64,000 bases of DNA from Yeguia hominis (GTDB lineage: Bacteria; Bacillota; Clostridia; Oscillospirales; Acutalibacteraceae), in the NCBI RefSeq assembly GCF_014384705.1, contig NZ_JACRSN010000001.1, positions 62,001 to 126,000 on the forward strand, given 5' to 3'. Below the pieces are notes generated by a model, which had not been told where the DNA came from, ran no database searches, and saw nothing but the letters and a program-made list of their open reading frames with translations. Both the position numbers and the translations under genes were made by a program. Every line of letters starts with the position of its first letter. Within the stretch, counting starts at the first letter, position 1. Positions 51,492 to 60,611 of the stretch are shown one piece after another.

Positions 51492-53877
51492 ATGAAACGC
51501 TTTGTATCGGTCCTGCTCATACTCTTGCTGATGTCCGGGATTGGGCTGGAGGTGTTTGCCACCAGCGACGAACACGTACACACGCCGGGGAATTGGGAAA
51601 CGCTGCAGGAACCTACCAGCGAAGCCGACGGCATTCAGCAAACGACCTGTACCACCTGCAACATGGTCTATACGGAGCCGCTGCACTTCTGGAATGCGGA
51701 TTACACCATCGACCTGGAACCCTCCTATGAGGCGGACGGTTCCAAATCCATTCACTGCGCGGTCTGCGACGCCGTTTCGGAAGAAAGCCGCGTCAGCATT
51801 CCGGCTTTGACGCTTGGCGTTCCCGTGTTGTCTGCACAAATCGAAGATTTCAAAGAAATCCGTCTTTCCTGGAATCCGATCGCGGATGCAACCGGCTATC
51901 GGATTTACCGCCAGGACGGCGACGCTGCGCCTGCCCTGATTGCGACCTTGGAAAGCGGGGAACCCGGCGCCTATACCGACCCCGCCGTCGTTTACGGAAC
52001 CGCCTACACCTATACGATCACTGCGGTTCGAAATGAGACGGAAAGCGCACAGAGCGCACCGGTCACAGCAGCCATCCTCCTGAATGCTCCGACTGTAAAA
52101 GTCAAAGCAGAGGCATATAAAAGTCCGGATCAACTGGAATGCCATCGAGGGCGCAGACGGGTATCTCGTCTACCGCAAGACGTCGGCCAACGGCAAGTGG
52201 AGCCGGATCGCAAAGCTCGCCAGCGCAGCGACAACCACCTGCACGGACAGCAAAAATGTGGTTCCCGGCTCGACTTACTACTACACCGTAAAAGCCTACC
52301 GGAATACAGCGGATAACAAAGAAGTCTATTCGCCCTACAATACGGCCGGCGTTTCCGTAAAGCCGATGCTCTCTACGCCGAAAGTCAAGATCTCTCCGTC
52401 CTATTCTAAACTCACAGTCTCCTGGGCCGCAGTTGACGGCGCCAGCGGATATTACATCTATCGTCATACCGGAAACGGAAAATGGAAGAAGTATGCCTCG
52501 GTCAACGCCTCCACGCTACGGTATGTTGACACGAAAGTCACCTACGGATCCACCTACTATTACACGGTTCGCGCCTATCGGACCGTCAGCAAGCAAAACA
52601 TTCTGAGCGCTTATGATAAAACCGGCGTCAAAGGCCGCGTCTATCTCAGCACGCCGGTGCTCAAATCTGCCAAGGCAACTGCCTACAACAAAATCAAAAT
52701 CACCTGGAGCGAAGTTGCCGGTGCAAAAGGCTATGATATCTACCGCAAACTGCCCGGAAAATCCTGGGCAAAATATGCAACCGTAAGCGGAAAGTCCACG
52801 GTCACCTATACCGACTCCAAAGCACCGACCGGAACCGCCTGCAGCTATACGGTTCGGGCATACGGCAAGGTCGCCGGAAAGACCGTCACCGGCGGTTATG
52901 ATTCCAAGGGAAAGACCGCCACGGCAAATCTTTCGACTCCATCCCTGAAAAAAGTTTCTTCCGTCGACTACAACAAGCTCAAGGTTACCTGGAACCCTGT
53001 CGCAGGCGCGGAAGGGTATCTGATTTACCGGAAAACCGAAGGCGGCTCCTGGAGCAAAGTGAAGAAGGTCACCGGACAGTCGACTGCTTCCTATACCGAT
53101 ACGGTTCCGAAAACCGGAACAACCTATTTCTATACGGTAAAAGCGTATCGCACCGTCAGCAAAAAAGCAGTATACGGTCCTTATGACAAAACCGGCATTT
53201 CCGGAAAAGCAAGTCTCCCCAAGCCGAAGCTGAAGAGCGCGACATTCAGCACGGCATTCACTAGTGAAGAAAACATCAACTATTCGGTAATTGAGGTTAA
53301 ATGGAGCAAGGTTTCCAGCGCAAAGGGATACGACGTCTATCGCCGTTCTTCCGAATCAAATGGAAAATGGCAGAAAATCGGCGTTGTCCGCGGCGTCAAC
53401 AACTGTGTCTACAATGATTTCGATCTCACAGAAAATATCACTTATGAGTATACGGTGCGCGCTTACCGCAAAGTTGACGGCAAATATATCACGAGCGCAC
53501 ACAACTCTGCAACCGTTACCTGCCGTCGCCCGTACGTGCCGCAAGGCAGCCACTATCTGTCTTCGGATACAGTATCCCGCGCAACAAAAGTTTCGGTAGG
53601 CTTTAAAAATTCCTCCAAACGCACGATGCGGGTTTATTCCAAAGGCGCAGCTTTGTATGATTCTGAAACAGACGAATTCGATCGTTCTCTCAAGCTCTCC
53701 GCCGGTAAATCCTATGTGGACATCAAGCCGGGCCAAACCGTAACGCTTACCTTTGACATCGTAGGAGGCGCCACATGGTATGATGCTTACACCATCCTTG
53801 GCTTCTATTTCCGCGTGGACGGTGTCAAATATCTGATGCTGATGGACTCCTCCGAGTACGTTTATGTTTCTGTCTAA
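51492..53877 (+). pseudogene. Secreted fibronectin-III repeat protein, frameshifted
   Basis: ATG 51492 behind AAGGAGGAG starts a signal peptide (KRFVSVLLILLLMSGIGLEV). A Cys-pair bacterial surface module follows (TEADG-like PTSEADGIQQTTCTTCNMVY), then repeated FN3 domains with the pattern WN.I..A.GY.IYR, for example ADATGYRIYRQDGDA. Near 52118-52132 the frame shifts; the repeats resume in another frame as WNAIEGADGYLVYRKTSANG and continue, about six in all, to a C-terminal domain ending TAA 53877. The fault needs +1 or -2 bases. It would have been a roughly 790-residue wall-associated adhesin. No anchor motif is visible at the C-terminus. Confidence 0.85.
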
Positions 53878-53918
53878 TCTTTCTCACAAAATCACTCCAT
53901 AACCGAAACATTCTCTCA

Positions 53919-53955
53919 AAAGCAGCCGGATGCAATCGTGTCCGGCTGCTTTTTG
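53919..53955 (+). terminator. Terminator after the FN3 gene
   Basis: AGCAGCCGGA and TCCGGCTGCT form a perfect 10-base-pair stem followed by TTTT. Confidence 0.85.
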
Positions 53956-54076
53956 CCTTTTTTCGCGGTGTTTTTCGCGGACATTCCGTTATACTGAAAA
54001 CGGCATCCGATCGAACGGCATTCGCACCCGGTATCGGACGTGCCGCTGATTCGGCTTTGAAAGGAGAAGTTTTAAA

Positions 54077-54553
54077 ATGGAATGGCTTTCTGCGCTGCAC
54101 CGCACACAATGCGGAGAAACCGCCTGTTTCGAGGCGCTTTACGCCGCGAAGGCGCCGTATGTTTATCTGCGTGCGCTGGATCAAACCGGCAGCCGTACGC
54201 TTGCAGCCGACGTAACAAAAGACGTCTTTCGTCAGCTCAAAAGCTTGCTCCCCAGACTGCATAACCGCTTGCTTCCCGAAGAACGATTTCACGGTCTTCT
54301 GCGGGATCTGACGGACTTTTCCTGCGCGACCCGCCTCGATCTCAAACAAGTGGCCGCTGCGCTGAAAACTGCCGAAGCGGTTGCGCCCGTCTCCATTCCG
54401 GCAATTGAGACCGAACTGCAAAAAAAGGCCGTTTTTCCTGCGCCGCCTAAGGCAAGATGTGTTCACCCGGACGTGCCGGCACGATCGCGCAAATTTTGGA
54501 TTCGGCTCGCCGCCGGTATTCTGCCGGAATTGCTTTTGCTTTTGATTCTTTAA
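54077..54553 (+). CDS. Sigma-70-region-2-like domain with C-terminal membrane helix
   Basis: A 158-residue protein, ATG 54077 behind AAAGGAGAAG. The N-terminal FEALYAAKAPYVYLRALDQT and TLAADVTKDVFRQL follow the pattern of sigma-70 region 2 in ECF factors (helix with AeDvtQevF). Region 4 is missing: after a variable linker the protein ends in one hydrophobic segment, KFWIRLAAGILPELLLLLIL. It could be a membrane-tethered sigma-like or anti-sigma-like regulator, or simply a decayed ECF factor. I do not recognise a named family. It lies alone between a terminator and empty DNA. Confidence 0.5.
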   Translation: MEWLSALHRTQCGETACFEALYAAKAPYVYLRALDQTGSRTLAADVTKDVFRQLKSLLPRLHNRLLPEERFHGLLRDLTDFSCATRLDLKQVAAALKTAEAVAPVSIPAIETELQKKAVFPAPPKARCVHPDVPARSRKFWIRLAAGILPELLLLLIL

Positions 54554-54807
54554 CAAAAAGGACCGCCATTTTCATGACAAGCCGCATTGGGGCATCCATT
54601 TTTGTGGGCGGGTACATCGAACGGCAATCTGTGTCCTGGCGCCCTGCCCGGTTTTTCCTCTGCCCCACTTTATCTTTTGGTTCTCAGTTTTTAAGGAACG
54701 CACGACTCCGCAGGCACGACGTTTTTGAATTGTGCATCCAAAAGTCTTTTCCGTACCTTGCGATTGGCAACACAAAAACGCCATACAGAACATGAAATCC
54801 GTCAAAA

Positions 54808-54843
54808 AAGAACCGCTGCCAAATTCATGCAGCGGTTCTTTTT
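54808..54843 (-). terminator. Terminator after the 90-residue protein gene
   Basis: AAGAACCGCTGC (54808-54819) and GCAGCGGTTCTT (54829-54840) form a perfect 12-base-pair stem with T tracts on both strands. Apart from it, 54554-54928 shows no gene. Confidence 0.85.
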
Positions 54844-54928
54844 CTTCCGAAACAAAAGGATCTGCAAGAATACCTCTCACAGGTCCTTCAGTTCAGGTTG
54901 GATCTTACATTTTGTTTCATTTCAGCTC

Positions 54929-55201
54929 TTATTTGTTCTCGTCGACCGAACCATACAGGTTGAAGCGGAACAACAGGCTTGCATCTTCCGGATTTTCGCA
55001 CTCAAGCTTGCCGCCAGAGAACTTTCCGCCTGCGATGATGTGATGAATTCCGATCATTCTGCACAGCTGCGATTTCATGTTGATGCGGTCGCCCTCATCC
55101 GTTACGAGAAAAACTTGTCCTTTGCAGTTATCAAGCGCTTTGATAAACTCGCCCAACTCGGCCTCACTCATGGTAACATTTACATTCGAACCCATTGCCA
55201 T
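54929..55201 (-). CDS. Conserved-looking 90-residue protein of unknown function
   Basis: A small acidic protein. I prefer ATG 55201, seven bases after GGAGGGG, over ATG 55222, which has no site. The chain MSEAELGEFIKALDNCKGQV then FLVTDEGDRINMKSQLCRMI and GGKFSGGKLECENPEDASLL ends RFNLYGSVDENK. It has alternating helix and strand with no membrane segment or metal motif; the balanced composition and its own ribosome site and terminator support a real gene. It looks like an alpha/beta domain that could bind a partner protein. I do not assign a family. Confidence 0.6.
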   Translation of the reverse strand: MAMGSNVNVTMSEAELGEFIKALDNCKGQVFLVTDEGDRINMKSQLCRMIGIHHIIAGGKFSGGKLECENPEDASLLFRFNLYGSVDENK

Positions 55202-55812
55202 ACCGTACCCCTCCATTTTCAATTTCTATATTTCCAACCTCTGGCATTATTATACGCAACATTTCCGTATTTGTCAAACAAAAACTCTGTATAAGAACTG
55301 TGCATATTGTTCTCCGGAATGGTGTATTTTATGAATTACATTTTCAAGAGTCCGAAAGAACTGTGCAGGTTTTTCCTTTTTTCGCCGCCTGTAATGGGGA
55401 ATCCGCAAATGACGCACCTTGTTTTTTGTGAATATTGCAAGAAATTCACGGTTTTTATTTATGCAAACTCCATGGTTTTCAAATATCATTTTTCAAAATA
55501 AAACTGCGATCGTATGGTTTCTTTTTGGTCAAATTTTGTGTGGAAACGCTGTTTTCCCCCCATGGGAGCGTATCGCTCCTATCGTTTTCTTCATCTACCG
55601 CCAGAACCAGATCAAAATCATTGTACAGCATTCTTATTCGGTGAAGATTTCCTGTGCGTTAAACAAAAGAGATCAGGCTGATCTATCATTGCCTTATGGA
55701 GCGGCAAACTAAAAAATTCAGGCGGTGACAATTCTCCCCAAATCGTTTAACGCTTTGTACGAATTCATTTATAATTGGTATGCGTATTAGTTAGTAAAAG
55801 GATCCATAGTTT
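55202..55812. other. A/T-rich intergenic region before the TetR gene
   Basis: About 610 bases without a credible gene. A small GGAGCG/CGCTCC hairpin lies near 55563-55578. A possible promoter, TTTAAC (55746-55751), 18 bases, TATAAT (55770-55775), precedes the TetR start by 37 bases. Confidence 0.45.
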
Positions 55813-56517
55813 ATGAGAAAAGACGGCATCGAAACCAAACGAAAAATTCTTACCGTTTGCGTTCGTCTGTTCCTGGAGCAGGGATATAAAGACACCACCA
55901 TTACGCAAATCACAGAGGAAGCAGGGGTTACAAGAGGCAGCTTTCAAAACTTGTTCCCCACAAAAGACGCGGTTTTAATGGAACTTGTCGAAACCATGTT
56001 CGGCAGTCAGTTTGACGCGGCAAGAGCCATCGCAGATAACCGTCTCTCGCCGGTTTATGCCTATGCAGTGGAAACGGCGATCCAGCTGACGCTCACGGAG
56101 CTGAACGAAAAGCTGCGGGAAATCTATATTGAAGCCTATACCCTGCCGGATACGGCAGAATATATCTATCTGCACACGACAGCGGAATTAAAGCAAATCT
56201 TCAGTCCTAACTTTCCTGAATATTCAGAGAGTGATTTTTACGAAATGGAGGTCGGCTCGGCAGGACTGATGCGCAGCTATATGGCGAGAAAATGCGATAT
56301 TCATTTCCCGCTTGACCACAAACTCAGCCGTTTTCTGACGGCAGCCATGCGGATATATAAAGTACCGGAAGAAGAACAAGAAAAGGTGCTCTGCTTTGTT
56401 GCAGCACTGGATATAAAAAGCATCGCCACTGCGGTTATGCAAAAACTTTTCGCAATGTTGGAAATGAAATTCGATTTCAAGCTGTCGAAGGACGGCGAAA
56501 CGGAGGCAACAAGATGA
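55813..56517 (+). CDS. TetR/AcrR-family transcription regulator
   Basis: A 234-residue protein starting at ATG 55813. The N-terminal helix-turn-helix is clear: GIETKRKILTVCVRLFLEQG then YKDTTITQITEEAGVTRGSF and QNLFPTKDAVLMELV. The C-terminal ligand-binding domain is all-helical and divergent. The last codons overlap the next gene (ATGA at 56514), so the regulator and the surface protein are co-transcribed and the regulator probably controls its own operon. The effector is unknown. Ribosome site upstream is weak (AAAAGGATCC). Confidence 0.88.
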   Translation: MRKDGIETKRKILTVCVRLFLEQGYKDTTITQITEEAGVTRGSFQNLFPTKDAVLMELVETMFGSQFDAARAIADNRLSPVYAYAVETAIQLTLTELNEKLREIYIEAYTLPDTAEYIYLHTTAELKQIFSPNFPEYSESDFYEMEVGSAGLMRSYMARKCDIHFPLDHKLSRFLTAAMRIYKVPEEEQEKVLCFVAALDIKSIATAVMQKLFAMLEMKFDFKLSKDGETEATR

Positions 56518-58616
56518 AAAAGCGATTTTTAAGCATCCTGCTCACCCTGTGTCTGGTACTCTGCCTTGCACCGATCACGGTCTTTGCTGAAGGCGAAACG
56601 GAAGCAGCGCCCGGATGCAGTTGTGAAACGGCATGCACTGCAGAGGCTAGAAACACAGACTGCCCCGTCTGCGGCGCAGATGGCGCTTTGGCGGAAAACT
56701 GCGGAAAATACACCGAACCGGAAACAGAGGGCGAATCGCCCAAGCCGGAAGAAGCGAACCCCCAGGAGAAGCCGGAGGGAGGTATGCCGGAAGCACACTC
56801 CAAGGCAGTCCCGGTACTGATGAGCGGCGAAACAGAAATCAGAAGTGAGTCGGAACTGGAGTCAGCACTCGATGATGAAACCCGAGCAGAAATCAAACTG
56901 GGCGGAAATATTGAGATTAGCGGCGGTTTTATCATCTCACGCGCCGTAACCCTGGATCTGAATGGGTATACTCTGACAAGCAGTGGAACGGAGTTTGACA
57001 TATTCAGCGTGCATGATAACGGAAATCTGACGATAAAGGACAGCGGAACCGGCGGTAAAATCGACGGCCAGAATAAAAACTGCGGCTTCAGTATCTACGG
57101 CGGTGTCCTGACCTTAGAAAGCGGCACCATCATAAACTGCACAGATGCTGACGGTGACGGCGGTGCGGTGGATATCGCATCCGGGAGTTCCGAGGGAGTC
57201 AAAACGTACGGCAAATTTGTGATGAACGGCGGTGCTATCAAAAATTGCACAGCCGGTGATGACGGCGGTGCGGTGGATATCGGAAAGGGCTGCACCTTTA
57301 TGATGAATGGCGGCACCATCAGCGGCTGCAGAGCCGATGATGACGCTGGTGCAGTATTTATAAAACAAAAGGCGTCCTTTGTGATGAACGGTGGAACGAT
57401 CGAGAATTGTTCCGCCTTCTGCGGCGGTGCGGTAAACATATACAGAGACGGCAGTTTCGCCATGACCGGCGGCACCATTAAGGACTGCACTGTAGATGCG
57501 GGCGGATTTGGCAATGCAGTATACGGTAAACATGACGAGGCAATCGTTGTCATTTCCGGCGGTGCAATCGAAAACTGCGGTGTATCTCCATTGTCTTTTG
57601 ACGCATTCACCGTATCTTTCGATTCCGACGGCGGAACCCCTGTTGCGGATCAGCAGGTACTGAATGCACCTGCTGTCAGGCCGGATGACCCCGCAAAGCC
57701 CGGCTACCTCTTTGAGGACTGGTATATTGGTGAAACACCATTTGATTTTTCCGTATCTGTCAATAAAAATACGATGGTGATGGCTAAGTGGTCGGCGTGC
57801 GACCATGCCGGCAGCACCGCGCAGCCCACTTGCACGGATTCGGCGCTCTGCACGATATGCAACGGAACAATCCCCGCAAAGGGCCACGCGCTTACTTGGC
57901 AGAGCAAAAATGGAGCGTGCTGGCAGACATGCAGCAATTGCGACTTTGAAACAGCCAAAAAAGCCATTCCCGAAATCACAATCCTTGGTTCTGACAAGGT
58001 CTGCCGCACACAGGATTACGAATTCACCTTCACGCTGCCGGAGGGCTGCAAAAATCCGACCTACGGTTACGAGTTTTTACATCTCGGTGACAGCGGGATT
58101 TCCCCCACTTTCACAAACGGTGTGTACAGCGGCACGGTTACAACAGCCTCCTACTATGACGCAACGGACTTCAAGGTAACCGTCTATGCGGAAACAGCGG
58201 ACGGTTTTCCGATCCGTGCAGAAAAGGCCGTGGCCATTTTAAACGAACACACCGGCGGCACAGCGACCTGTAAGAAGAAACCCAAATGTGCGGTTTGCGG
58301 TGCGGAATACGGCGAATTAAACCCTGACCATCACACCGGCCTGAAGCATTTCCCGGCAAAAGCCGCGACCAAAAATGCCGAGGGCAATATCGAATATTGG
58401 TACTGTGCCGACTGCAACACGTATTACAGCGATGCTGCAGCAAGGGATGAAATTTCCAAAGCAGACACCATAATAAAAAAACTGGCGGATGACAGGAAAA
58501 CGCCGCAGACCGGTGACAGCAACAACCTTATGCTATGGTTTGCGCTGCTCGTTGTCAGCGGCGGCGCTGTGATCGGCGCAACCGTAACGCGCAGAAAGAA
58601 AACGTACAACCGATAA
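56514..58616 (+). CDS. Sortase-type cell-surface protein with Gly-rich beta-helix and InlB-like repeat
   Basis: A 700-residue exported protein overlapping the TetR gene by four bases. It has a signal peptide (KKRFLSILLTLCLVLCLAPI), a Cys-rich module, then about seven repeats of the kind FVMNGGTIENC and GGAVDIGKG (residues 130-360) that suit a right-handed beta-helix. An InlB-B/Flg_new-like repeat follows (VSFDSDGGTPVADQQ, FEDWYI), then two Cys-pair modules. The end TPQTGDSNNLMLWFALLVVS with RRKKTYNR is a variant LPxTG sorting signal, membrane helix and positive tail. It should be anchored to peptidoglycan and act in adhesion. Repeats make it prone to length change. Confidence 0.88.
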   Translation: MKKRFLSILLTLCLVLCLAPITVFAEGETEAAPGCSCETACTAEARNTDCPVCGADGALAENCGKYTEPETEGESPKPEEANPQEKPEGGMPEAHSKAVPVLMSGETEIRSESELESALDDETRAEIKLGGNIEISGGFIISRAVTLDLNGYTLTSSGTEFDIFSVHDNGNLTIKDSGTGGKIDGQNKNCGFSIYGGVLTLESGTIINCTDADGDGGAVDIASGSSEGVKTYGKFVMNGGAIKNCTAGDDGGAVDIGKGCTFMMNGGTISGCRADDDAGAVFIKQKASFVMNGGTIENCSAFCGGAVNIYRDGSFAMTGGTIKDCTVDAGGFGNAVYGKHDEAIVVISGGAIENCGVSPLSFDAFTVSFDSDGGTPVADQQVLNAPAVRPDDPAKPGYLFEDWYIGETPFDFSVSVNKNTMVMAKWSACDHAGSTAQPTCTDSALCTICNGTIPAKGHALTWQSKNGACWQTCSNCDFETAKKAIPEITILGSDKVCRTQDYEFTFTLPEGCKNPTYGYEFLHLGDSGISPTFTNGVYSGTVTTASYYDATDFKVTVYAETADGFPIRAEKAVAILNEHTGGTATCKKKPKCAVCGAEYGELNPDHHTGLKHFPAKAATKNAEGNIEYWYCADCNTYYSDAAARDEISKADTIIKKLADDRKTPQTGDSNNLMLWFALLVVSGGAVIGATVTRRKKTYNR

Positions 58617-58831
58617 ATAAAATCTTCCGGCAGTGCACTGTGCCGGAGCAGCGCACTGCCTGTGGAGTAAAAAAGCACATTCTGAAACCGTTCTGAATGC
58701 CAGAGCCGGTACACGCCTACATCAAATTGATTGCGAAGGAAACTTTCCGCTGATTGGATGTATCGTGTACCGGCTCGTTTGCCCTTCTGCCGCTTCGTTC
58801 ACAGGACACTTTCCGATGGATCCCCGTAGAC

Positions 58832-58865
58832 AAAACAAGGCAGTTTTGCAATCCGCCTTGTTTTT
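58832..58865 (+). terminator. Terminator-like hairpin upstream of the FAD oxidoreductase
   Basis: AAAACAAGGC and GCCTTGTTTT form a 10-base-pair stem followed by T. An earlier hairpin, GGCAGTGCAC with GCGCACTGCC (58630-58661), lies directly after the surface protein gene. Nothing else is seen from 58617 to 58992. Confidence 0.65.
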
Positions 58866-58992
58866 CCAGGCGCATATGCTTGACTTTTTTCGCAAAGTGT
58901 GGCATGATGGTTAGCCGGAAATCCACTTGTTCCCAAGCAACTGTCAAACGGTACACACAAAACGCATTTATGTCTCGGAAAGGAGAACTCGC

Positions 58993-60399
58993 ATGCATAC
59001 AGATTTGATTATTGTCGGAGCCGGCCCGGCCGGAATTTTCACCGCCCTGGAACTCATTCGAAACGGCAGCAAAAAAAAGATTGTCCTGATCGAAAAAGGC
59101 GAGCCGATCGAAAAACGGCACTGCCCCAAGGTCACCACCAAGCACTGTGTCAATTGTAAGCCGAATTGCCACATCACAACCGGTTTTTCCGGTGCAGGCG
59201 CGTTTTCTGACGGAAAACTTTCCCTGAGCTACGAGGTCGGCGGCGATCTTCCCTCTCTGATCGGCGAACTGCGCGCACAGGAACTGATCGAATATACGGA
59301 TCGGATCTATCTCGAATTCGGCGCGGACGAGCATATTGAGGGAATCGGGAATACAGAAAAGGTGAAAGATATTCGGAAACGTGCAATCCAGGCCGGACTC
59401 AAACTTGTCGATTGCCCGATCCGGCATCTCGGCACCGAAAAAGCACAGGAGATTTATCTGCGCATTGAGCAGTATCTCCGTGATCACGGCGTCGAGATGT
59501 ACTTTGGCTATCACTGCACCTCGCTCATCATTGAGGACGGCGTCTGTAAGGGCGTCTGCGCAGAGCCTTCCAACCCTGCCAAAACTGCGCTGGAAGTGTT
59601 TGCCGACCATGTCGTCGTGGCAACAGGGCGGCGCGGCGCAGACTGGCTGGAAAAGCTGTGCGAGGAACACGACATCGCACATAAACCCGGCACGGTTGAT
59701 ATCGGTGTCCGCATTGAAGTGCGCAACGAGGTCATGGAAGACGTCAACAACGTCCTCTATGAATCCAAGCTGATCGGATATCCGAAACCGTTTAAAAATA
59801 AGGTGCGCACATTTTGTCAAAACCCGGGCGGTTTTGTCAGCCAGGAAAACTACGACAACAATCTGGCGGTTGTCAACGGCCACTCCTACAAGGAGCTTAA
59901 ATCCAACAACACCAACCTGGCCATTCTCTGTTCCCATAACTTTAATGAGCCGTTCAATCAGCCGATTGCCTACGCGCAGAAAATCGGAGAGCTGACCAAT
60001 ATGCTCGGCGCAGGGCATATTCTCGTGCAGCGCTACGGCGACATTTTGGATGGAAAGCGCACCTGGGCCAAAGAGCTCTCCATGTCCAACGTGAAGCCGT
60101 CCTTGCCGGATGCAGTTGCAGGCGACATCACGGCGGCGATGCCGTATCGCGCGATGATGAACATCATCAATTTCATTCAAGCCGTGGATCATGTGGTTCC
60201 GGGATTTGCCAGCACAGAGACGCTGCTCTATTCTCCGGAACTAAAATTCTACAGCAATAAGGTCAAAATGGATGCCGATCTTTCGACGAGCATTCGCGGC
60301 CTGCATTGCCTCGGCGATTCAAGCGGCTGGACGCGCGGACTGATGATGGCTTCCGTGATGGGCGTTCTGATGGGACAAAAGCTTTCTGAGGAAGTATAA
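58993..60399 (+). CDS. NAD(P)/FAD-dependent oxidoreductase (COG2509-like)
   Basis: A 468-residue flavoprotein. ATG 58993 follows GGAAAGGAG and leads straight into the FAD-binding DLIIVGAGPAGIFTALELIR. Conserved pieces are KHCVNCKPNCHITTGFSGAG, AFSDGKLSLSYEVGGDLPSL, VDIGVRIEVRNEVME and LHCLGDSSGWTRGLMMASVM. The family is an uncharacterised set of dehydrogenases related to thiazole-biosynthesis and electron-transfer flavoproteins, widespread in anaerobes. The two cysteines in the CVNC motif may be redox active. The gene is monocistronic, ending at a strong terminator. Confidence 0.9.
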   Translation: MHTDLIIVGAGPAGIFTALELIRNGSKKKIVLIEKGEPIEKRHCPKVTTKHCVNCKPNCHITTGFSGAGAFSDGKLSLSYEVGGDLPSLIGELRAQELIEYTDRIYLEFGADEHIEGIGNTEKVKDIRKRAIQAGLKLVDCPIRHLGTEKAQEIYLRIEQYLRDHGVEMYFGYHCTSLIIEDGVCKGVCAEPSNPAKTALEVFADHVVVATGRRGADWLEKLCEEHDIAHKPGTVDIGVRIEVRNEVMEDVNNVLYESKLIGYPKPFKNKVRTFCQNPGGFVSQENYDNNLAVVNGHSYKELKSNNTNLAILCSHNFNEPFNQPIAYAQKIGELTNMLGAGHILVQRYGDILDGKRTWAKELSMSNVKPSLPDAVAGDITAAMPYRAMMNIINFIQAVDHVVPGFASTETLLYSPELKFYSNKVKMDADLSTSIRGLHCLGDSSGWTRGLMMASVMGVLMGQKLSEEV

Positions 60400-60414
60400 C
60401 GGGCCACGCGCTCT

Positions 60415-60460
60415 GCTTCCGGCACAACTCCGCATTCGGAGCCGTGCCGGAAGCTTTTTC
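60415..60460 (+). terminator. Terminator after the FAD oxidoreductase gene
   Basis: GCTTCCGGCAC and GTGCCGGAAGC form an 11-base-pair perfect stem, with an inner CTCCG/CGGAG stem, followed by TTTTTC. Confidence 0.92.
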
Positions 60461-60611
60461 TTTTGAAAAGGCACATAGATTTCATTTAAGTAAATTTTAA
60501 TCAAAAATTTTATATGCAGATAGATTGAAATATTGCTGAAAATCCAGTAAAATGTAGATATTCTTTGCAATCTGTACAAAACCCGGAACGATAGAAAAAG
60601 GAGCATCTGCA

